30,000 bases of DNA, from NCBI GenBank assembly GCA_009176605.1, contig SEYY01018681.1, positions 52,501 to 82,500 on the forward strand. The letters are read 5' to 3'. The stretch is from Armadillidium nasatum. Taxonomy: Eukaryota; Arthropoda; Malacostraca; Isopoda; Armadillidiidae. The notes beneath the pieces were generated by a model. That model made no database searches and had not been told where the DNA came from. It worked only from the letters and a program-made list of their open reading frames with translations. The stretch's first letter is position 1; each line of letters begins with the position of its first letter. Shown here one piece after another: positions 15,306-30,000 of the stretch. The translations under genes and the position numbers were made by a program.

Positions 15306-15944
15306 TTTTCAATATTTCCTTTTTCTTTTTTCTTTCTTTTGACCTCTCCTTTTCTGCTAGTGAATGTTCATCATTGTGTTTTGATTTTAGATGCCCCATA
15401 AAGATTTGGTTGAAAAATTTTAACCTGTGGCACCCGGAGGTCTTCTTCTAATTTTCTGACTGTAGTTGTTACATTTAGATATTTCGAGCCTATCCTGAAA
15501 CATTATGAACGTACTTCCATACTGCTGAAGCTGATCTTTCAGCCATATTGACTGAAAGTATAAACAAAATAATTTTGAAATAATGTAACTAAATGATACA
15601 AATTTGATACACAGGAATAAAATAACAATGATTTGTATAAATACAGGTTTTATTAATACTTTCACATCTTACATTTTTCCTTACTTTAACTTAGGGTCTA
15701 ACCTAAGTAAATCTTTTGAATAGCTTTGTGAATCAGAAAAAAATCAAAATTTTTTGTAGGTTTTCAAACTTTTATTATACAAAATCTGCAATTTTCTAAT
15801 ATTTTTTTCCGAGAAAATGTATATAGTCATTAATTTAAGTGAATGTTGACTATTCTACTCCTTCCATATAATTAAATAAATCTCAAATAAAACTATATCT
15901 AATTTGCTTCACCTAAAATCTCAGTGCTTTTAACCTCTTTATAA
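15306..15944. other. AT-rich stretch with no recognised feature
   Basis: Short frames here (for example 15420-15665 on the minus strand) resemble nothing I know. I see no RNA gene or clear repeat. Confidence 0.5.
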
Positions 15945-17190
15945 ATTTTAGGCAACCTTTCAATGAAGGTAGCATACCTGCACGAGAACAAGCAGAGTTA
16001 AACCAAGGTTTGTTAGGTTTAGTAGAAGAGAAAGAATATGGAATGCACGCCTCCATACCAGATAAAGTCACCTCAGTAATGCGCTCTGCACACTACGAGG
16101 GACTACGAAAGTCCGAAAAGCTTGAGGCACCGAAATTTCACAAACTTTTCCTCGCACAAGTAGGTGGTCTTTTTTGCGGGAGACTTGGAAAACATATAAG
16201 AGGATACGGAGATAAGAAGGAGACCTGAGAAACCCAGAGGTGGATAGAATTTGACAGTGTAAGGAGAAGGATTAGAAGTCAGAAAAATGTCTACAATGTT
16301 GAGTTCATCTCCAAGATGATGAGATACGGGTCGGATAACGAGTTGCACCAACTACTCAAGGTCATTTTGGATAGCGAAACGGAAGTTACGTTCACCGGTT
16401 GTATCATGAGAGCTAGAAGAAAGCTACCTGTGAACATTGAAATGTCCTTATATGAAAATTTCAGAAAAGGAGAAAAAGAAATAGTGTGCTCTATTTTGGA
16501 GTTAAGATAATCGAAGAATTTAGGATAGTCAATAGAATTAGGAGATAAATAAACAGAACAAATGAATTTAGTTGTAGAATGGCAAGAGAGCTTAAGCCAC
16601 ACTGGAGGAAATTCGGAAGTCTCCAAATTAAAGAAACGAGAACAAACAACATCGTTGCCCACGTACGCACACAACCACCTCTGTAAATTGAAGACAGAGA
16701 CAGTATGAAGAAAAGGAGTAGGGTTTGCTGTCAGAACGCTCAAGTTTCTGTGAGGTCTAAAAGAAGAGAGGTGATGCTCAACAAAATTAAAATTGGATTG
16801 AAGACCCCCAATGTTACAAAAATTTATGGAAAAAAAAGACTGTGCATCAGGAAAAACCAACTGCAAATTCCTGGTGTTACCAACCCAATCGCTGGAGGCC
16901 ATCAACTCACAAGTGGTGACGGGTCATTGGGTGGATGTAGGGCTATTTTTTGAAGCCACCCCTCAGAGTTTCTCCGAGGCTACTGTTATTGACGCCATAA
17001 TAATTATTATTTCTTAAAAGGATGTGCTTTTTGTATGTGAAGGAGAGCCTAATCCGTGTAGAAGAAATGTGGAGATGAGCTCGAAATCGTGCGCACCATT
17101 GGGAAGAACTACAGTGAGAGGGGAAGTACCTTTAACACCCCATATACCCAATGGGGTTAATATCATCGCCTTAGGAGCTCTACTTCCTTA
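15945..17190 (-). mobile_element. LINE copy D: 5' leader and endonuclease half
   Basis: Minus-strand LINE of the A/B/C type that keeps the part those copies mostly lack. The leader is about 16960-17190. The endonuclease runs from SINFCNIGGLQSNF (near 16820) through EHHLSS, YVGNDVVCSRF, SVYLSPNS and YPKFFDYLNSKIE to about 16440. The SDH-type block (NIVDIFLTSNPSPYTV, LGFSGLLLISVSS) is at 16318-16180 in another frame, with the catalytic-type SDH changed to SGL. KPWFNS-type linker text is near 15990-16015. The reverse transcriptase is absent. The 5' end lies within a few bases of the (TA)n array at 17197. Stops and frameshifts rule out function. Plus-strand frames here are antisense. Confidence 0.8.
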
Positions 17191-17194
17191 CCCC

Positions 17195-18500
<1,306 letters not shown>

Positions 18501-20309
18501 TTTTTTTTTTTTTTTTTTTTTTATTTCTCCTCTGGTGGGCAAAGGCCAGAGGCCTACCAATGTTCCACCAGAGTTGGGAGGAAAGTCGGAAACATGGTCA
18601 AATTAAAGGCCGACATGACCTGATACACGGCGTTTAAAGGTGCCTAAGTCATAGGAAGTTGGGAAAATAGATGAAGGAAGTGTGTTCCAGACTTTACCAG
18701 TAGAGTACATGTAAAATTGAGCGTAGCGGTTAAGTCTGGGGTCAGAGAGTTGGACAGAGAAAGGATGAGACTGCGTAGAAAGACGAGTCGCACGAACCCT
18801 TCTTAATGGAGGAGGTATGCGACGAGAGAGCTCAGAAGAGCAGTGTCCATTGTAATAGCGATAGTATAGAGAGAGTGACGCAACATTTCGACGGGCAGAA
18901 AGAGATTGGAGTGAATTAGTGAGAGCAGGAGAATTGATATGGCGAAAAGCTCTAGACTCCACCTTTTCCAGGAGAGCTGTGTGTGTGGAGCCAGCCCCAG
19001 ATGTGTGAAGCATACTCCATACAGGGGCGAACAACACCCCTATACAGAGCAAGCAACTGGGATGGTGTGAAGAAATATTGAAGGAGCCTCAGAACACCCA
19101 ACCTCTTAGAGGCTTGTTTATTAAGAGAGGTAATGTGATCTTTCCAAGAAAGATCACGAGAAAAAGAAACACCGAGAATATTAAGGAGAGATGAAGGTTT
19201 GAGTTGAGTGTTTTCGAAGAAGATATCGTAGTTGTGTGGAAGATTGTGTCGAGTAGAGAGATGGAGGAATTGAGTTTTGGCGGCATTGAAAACTGCCATG
19301 TTCTCTCTGCCCCAATTAGAAATACGAGATAGATCAGAGGTCAGCTGCTCCAAGACAACCCTCCTTGCACCTAGTAACTGTTGCTGGGAGGGGCGTCTTT
19401 CAAAATGAAAATAGTAATGAAGGGTGGAGTCATCAGCATAGGAGTGGATAGGAGATGAAGTAATAGAGAGAAAGTCATTAATGAAAAGCAGAAAAAGTGT
19501 TGGGGATAGGACATATCCTTGAGGAACACCACTATTAATAGATTTATAGGATGAACGGTGGCCGTCTACAACAGCTGCTATAGAACGACCGGAAAGAAAA
19601 TCAGAGAGAAGGTCACAGAGAGAAGGATAGATTCCGAAAGAGGGAAGTTTGGAAATCAAAGCTTTGTGCCAGACTCTATCGAAAGCTTTCGATATGTCCA
19701 GCGCCACAGAAAAAGATTCACCGAAATGCCGAAGAGCGGAGGACCAAGAGTCAGAGAGAAGGGAAAGAAGATCACCAGTAGAGCGTTTCTTTCGAAAGCC
19801 ATACTGGCGATCAAGATAAGATTAGAAGAATTGAGATGTTTCCAAATCTTCCTGTTAAGGATAGATTCGAAAACTTTGGAGAGAACGGAGGTTAAAGAAA
19901 TAGGACGATAGTTAGGCTGAGAGGGGTCCCCCTTCTTCAGCACAGGCTGAATGAGTGCACGTTTCCAGCAATAAGGGAAGGTTGAAGTAGAAAGACATAG
20001 ACGAAATAGTTTACCAAGGCAGGGTGCAAGCTCGGAAGCACAAGTTTTGAGAACCACAGGAGGAATGCCATCAGGACCGTACGCCTTCTTAGTGTTAAGC
20101 TCAGATAGAGCAGAAGTGACGTCTTTAGAAGAAATTGCAATTTTAGGCATAAATGAGTTAGAGGGGGTTGAAGGAGTAGGAACAGCTCCGGAATCGTCTA
20201 AGGTTGAATTTAAGGCAAAAATTTGAGCAAAGAGTTCAGCTTTAGAGGAAGGCAAAACGGCAGTTGAACCGTCAGAAGATACTAGAGGAGGGAAAGAGGA
20301 AGAAGCAAT
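18501..20309 (-). mobile_element. LINE copy B: 5'-truncated insertion into E1
   Basis: The T run at 18501-18522 is the poly(A) tail on the minus strand and marks the insertion point. The element then runs through the conserved hairpin, a 3' leader and the C-terminal two thirds of the LINE protein. 20300-19815 has KAYGPDGIPP and PVLKKGDPSQ. 19707-18952 has [20 protein letters not shown] and SYADDSTL (YADD at about 19429-19440). 19052-18603 ends in [15 protein letters not shown] and the stop. Three frames are joined by a 2-base loss near 19814 and an extra base near 18995. The endonuclease half is absent: similarity stops near 20309, where E1 resumes. It is the best-preserved copy of its family here. 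Confidence 0.88.
18530..18573 (-). other. Two-tier hairpin at the LINE B 3' end
   Basis: Outer arms CTCTGGTGG (18530-18538) and CCACCAGAG (18565-18573); inner arms AGGCC and GGCCT around a 3-base AGA loop (18543-18555). It lies about 8 bases from the poly(A) tract. Both stems match those of copies A and C. Confidence 0.78.
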
Positions 20310-24865
<4,556 letters not shown>

Positions 24866-24869
24866 AGCG

Positions 24870-25060
24870 TGTAGGAGGAGGGAAGAGTGAATTATTAACA
24901 AAATACTCAGACGCATCAATTCCGATTAAGAACAAGGGCTCTAGAAGAAAGGTGCTTAGGAAAGTGAAGAATCGAAAAGAAACAGAGAATATTGCAGAAA
25001 TTAATGAAAAAGGAAGATCTTGTATCATCATAAGCAGGAGGAGCCTTAGTTGCACCTACT
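24870..25060 (-). mobile_element. LINE shard, start of the endonuclease
   Basis: Minus-strand sequence around 25040-24880 (a T run, then CATTAATTTCTGCAATATTC, then endonuclease N-terminal text) matches LINE A at 2278-2400. FINFCNI can be read near 25023. Only the first part of the endonuclease is present. Confidence 0.65.
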
Positions 25061-25179
25061 TCACCATCTGAGAAAAATAATCTAAATAAAAAGATGCAAC
25101 TCGAATAGTCCATGTGCTCTAAAAGTTTCATACTGTTAAAAAAAATACTATGAAAGTGTAATGTTGCTAACTCTATCCG

Positions 25180-25247
25180 GTTATGGTTTTCAAAACCCTT
25201 TCTTTTGAGTTTGCACCTTGCTTTGATAAACCATTTCGTCTTCACTA
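25180..25247 (+). mobile_element. LINE shard, reverse transcriptase N-terminal block
   Basis: Plus-strand text GGTTTTCAAAACC...GAGTTTGCACC...AAACCATTTCGTCTT matches LINE A at 3648-3710, which encodes VFKTGASELAPCLVKLFRL. It is only about 68 bases long. It lies about 120 bases from, and opposite in strand to, the shard at 24870-25060. Confidence 0.55.
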
Positions 25248-25597
25248 ATCAAGTTTTTCCTTAACGTCTTGCTGTAAGCATGATTAATATTGGGTTACTC
25301 TCAACCCTCAAGATAAATATCTATATATAAAGAATAAAAGAATTTCATGACATCCTATTTAATTAACATATCGTGGGTTAAATAGTTTAAAACCATGTCC
25401 TAAATTGTTGTATTTGGAATAAACTTTGTTAATACAATATTAACAATTTGTATTTAGAAACATTAAAACACTCTCAACTAATTGAGTCTTTCCAGCTTCT
25501 TTCTTTCTTTTATTTCATCTTTTTTTTGAGGGAATATTTGTCTGATAAACGAAAATTTATAAAACAATTTACTATTGCCTTAAAGAATTATACTAAC
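25248..25597. other. No recognised feature; likely intron of the downstream-strand gene
   Basis: AT-rich sequence with T runs. On the minus strand it follows the splice donor of the exon at 25598-25764 and is therefore probably intronic. Confidence 0.45.
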
Positions 25598-25764
25598 CGT
25601 ATCATTTCCAACATTTTGAGCAGGACAATGAAGAACAACAGTAGATCCAACTTGAGCTCTGACATGGGTATTGTTCTCTTGTCTGAATGTCACTTTTGGG
25701 GCAGAAATTGTAGCAATATTATCGTTCTCCGGGATCCCTAACAATGTTGTCATTTCATAATAAT
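25598..25764 (-). CDS. Internal exon of an immunoglobulin-domain cell-surface gene (Dpr-like)
   Basis: On the minus strand, TTTGTTTTTAG (AG at 25765-25766) is a plausible splice acceptor and GTTAGT (from 25597) a good donor match. The 167-base exon between them has an uninterrupted frame, entering at codon position 2 and leaving on a codon boundary. It encodes APKVTFRQENNTHVRAQVGS and then VVLHCPAQNVGNDT. This is the start of an Ig domain: the b-strand cysteine sits in LHC, and the N-(L/V)-G-(N/D)-T turn normally precedes VSWIR. That pattern, including an exon break at this point, is what I expect of arthropod Dpr/DIP-type neuronal adhesion proteins. NNT and NDT are possible N-glycosylation sites. 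No neighbouring exon was found in the window. Other IgSF families are possible. Confidence 0.6.
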
Positions 25765-25772
25765 CTAAAAAC

Positions 25773-28460
<2,688 letters not shown>

Positions 28461-28465
28461 GTATA

Positions 28466-29198
<733 letters not shown>

Positions 29199-29250
29199 TA
29201 AGGGGCGCATTTTTGGGGTGTAAAAATGCATGTCGGCTTTTGATTTGCAA

Positions 29251-29870
29251 TTTTTTTTTACAGATCGCCACCACTCACGGGCAGAGCCCTTTTCAAGGAG
29301 GGGCAAACACAAGGGGGAAGAAAACTCATTCAAACAAAGACCTAACGCACATTCCTCAGGTGGGCACAGACTGAAGCCTTGAAGAGAGGAAGATTAAATA
29401 CAGGAGGAAAAGTAGAAGATGGTAGAGGGTTCCACAGAACAGAAGTGGCTTGAAAGAAGGAAGCACCACAACGGGACAGCCTGGGGTTTCCTACATCCAC
29501 ACAAAATTCGTGCGAAAGCAGGACACCCCTTCTGCAACGAGGAGGGCGCAACTGTGGAGGAATGCGAGAGGACAATTCCCTCGAGCACCTGCCATTGTAG
29601 TACCTATAGATATGTCGCAGAGATAAGGGATCAAGAGAGTTTGAAAGTAGGGGAAAATTAATTAATCTTTGAGCTTTAGACTCAACCCTATTCAGAAGAG
29701 AGAGGAGCCGGAGTCTCACCCCATCAAATGTGAGAACAGTACTCCATACAAGGTGAATAAGACCCTTATATATTTGGAGTAACTGCTCAGGAGAAAAAAA
29801 ATTCTCGCAACCTGAACAAAACTCCAGGCTTCTTAGAGGCTACCTGATCGAGCAAGCTAGCTCGATCAAG
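29251..29870 (-). mobile_element. LINE copy F: C-terminal end of a related family
   Basis: Minus-strand LINE end. A T run at 29252-29260 is the poly(A) tail, and the 3' leader contains the CCACCACTCACGGGCAGAGCC block. The protein C-terminus follows: LLNRVESKAQRLINFPLLS, YRYYNGRCSRELSSRIPP, VGNPRLSRCGASFF and [19 protein letters not shown] (29719-29342). Upstream in other frames are LLQIYKGLI near 29780 and KKPGVLFRL near 29825. It resembles copies A-C ([25 protein letters not shown]) but is a separate subfamily with a different 3' leader. The copy fades near a hairpin at 29845. Confidence 0.82.
29845..29868. repeat. Perfect 9-base inverted repeat
   Basis: TGATCGAGC and GCTCGATCA flank a 6-base AAGCTA loop. 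It lies where LINE F similarity stops, so it may mark an old rearrangement junction. Confidence 0.6.
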
Positions 29871-30000
29871 CAGACTTTACGCTCTTTCGTGAGGAGATTT
29901 TCAACAATGATGCAAGACCAGGTTCTTTCCTCACAATTTTTTGGGTTAAAGGACGCCACTCATAGGGTGTACACCCTCTCCCTCAGGGAATGGAAGCGTA
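29871..30000. other. Window edge with no recognised feature
   Basis: I find no continuation of LINE F or other assignable sequence here. Confidence 0.45.

Noticed and set aside
15420..15665. 81-residue minus-strand frame as a gene
   Set aside because: No recognisable motif, no splice or start context, and low-complexity composition.

Overview
The window looks like repeat-dense animal nuclear DNA, most likely from an arthropod and plausibly a decapod crustacean. I see no bacterial or organellar gene order, rRNA or tRNA. Fourteen long (TA)n arrays total about 2.9 kb, roughly a tenth of the window. Between them lie damaged copies of non-LTR retrotransposons (LINEs) and Penelope-like elements (PLEs). 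The guess at organism rests on the (TA)n load, the LINE flavours and a Dpr-like immunoglobulin exon; no search was run. Element boundaries are good to about 10-30 bases.

Layout, left to right. 1-2069: LINE relic, PLE relic, and two (TA)n arrays holding a 34-base LINE stub. 2280-4804: LINE copy A (+) with a structured 3' end next to (TA)n. 5963-7443: two PLE 3' halves head to head as a large inverted repeat. 7569-8628: rearranged LINE copy H (-). 8753-11395: a second pair of head-to-head PLE copies, one with a near-complete reverse transcriptase and GIY-YIG nuclease. 11430-13615: decayed gene of a family I cannot name with confidence. 13762-15305: (TA)n, a GC-rich patch and a palindromic (foldback) repeat of about 1 kb. 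15945-17190: 5' half of a LINE (D, -). 17433-22333: an almost whole LINE of another family (E1, -), split by an inserted LINE (B, -). 22334-22946: 613 bases of unbroken (TA)n. 22947-24865: second E-type LINE (E2, +), head to head with E1. 24870-25247: two LINE shards. 25598-25764: the only plausible host coding exon (-). 26745-27131: a MITE-like element inside (TA)n. 27240-28460: LINE copy C (-). 29251-29870: LINE copy F (-).

No element here is intact. The genes do not form a pathway. The exon suggests that at least part of the window is intron of a cell-surface immunoglobulin gene read on the minus strand, and the rest is accumulated mobile DNA. The most informative patterns are the regular meeting of element ends with (TA)n arrays, repeated head-to-head pairing of copies, a two-tier hairpin kept at LINE 3' ends, the foldback element, and microsatellites crowding the exon's splice acceptor.
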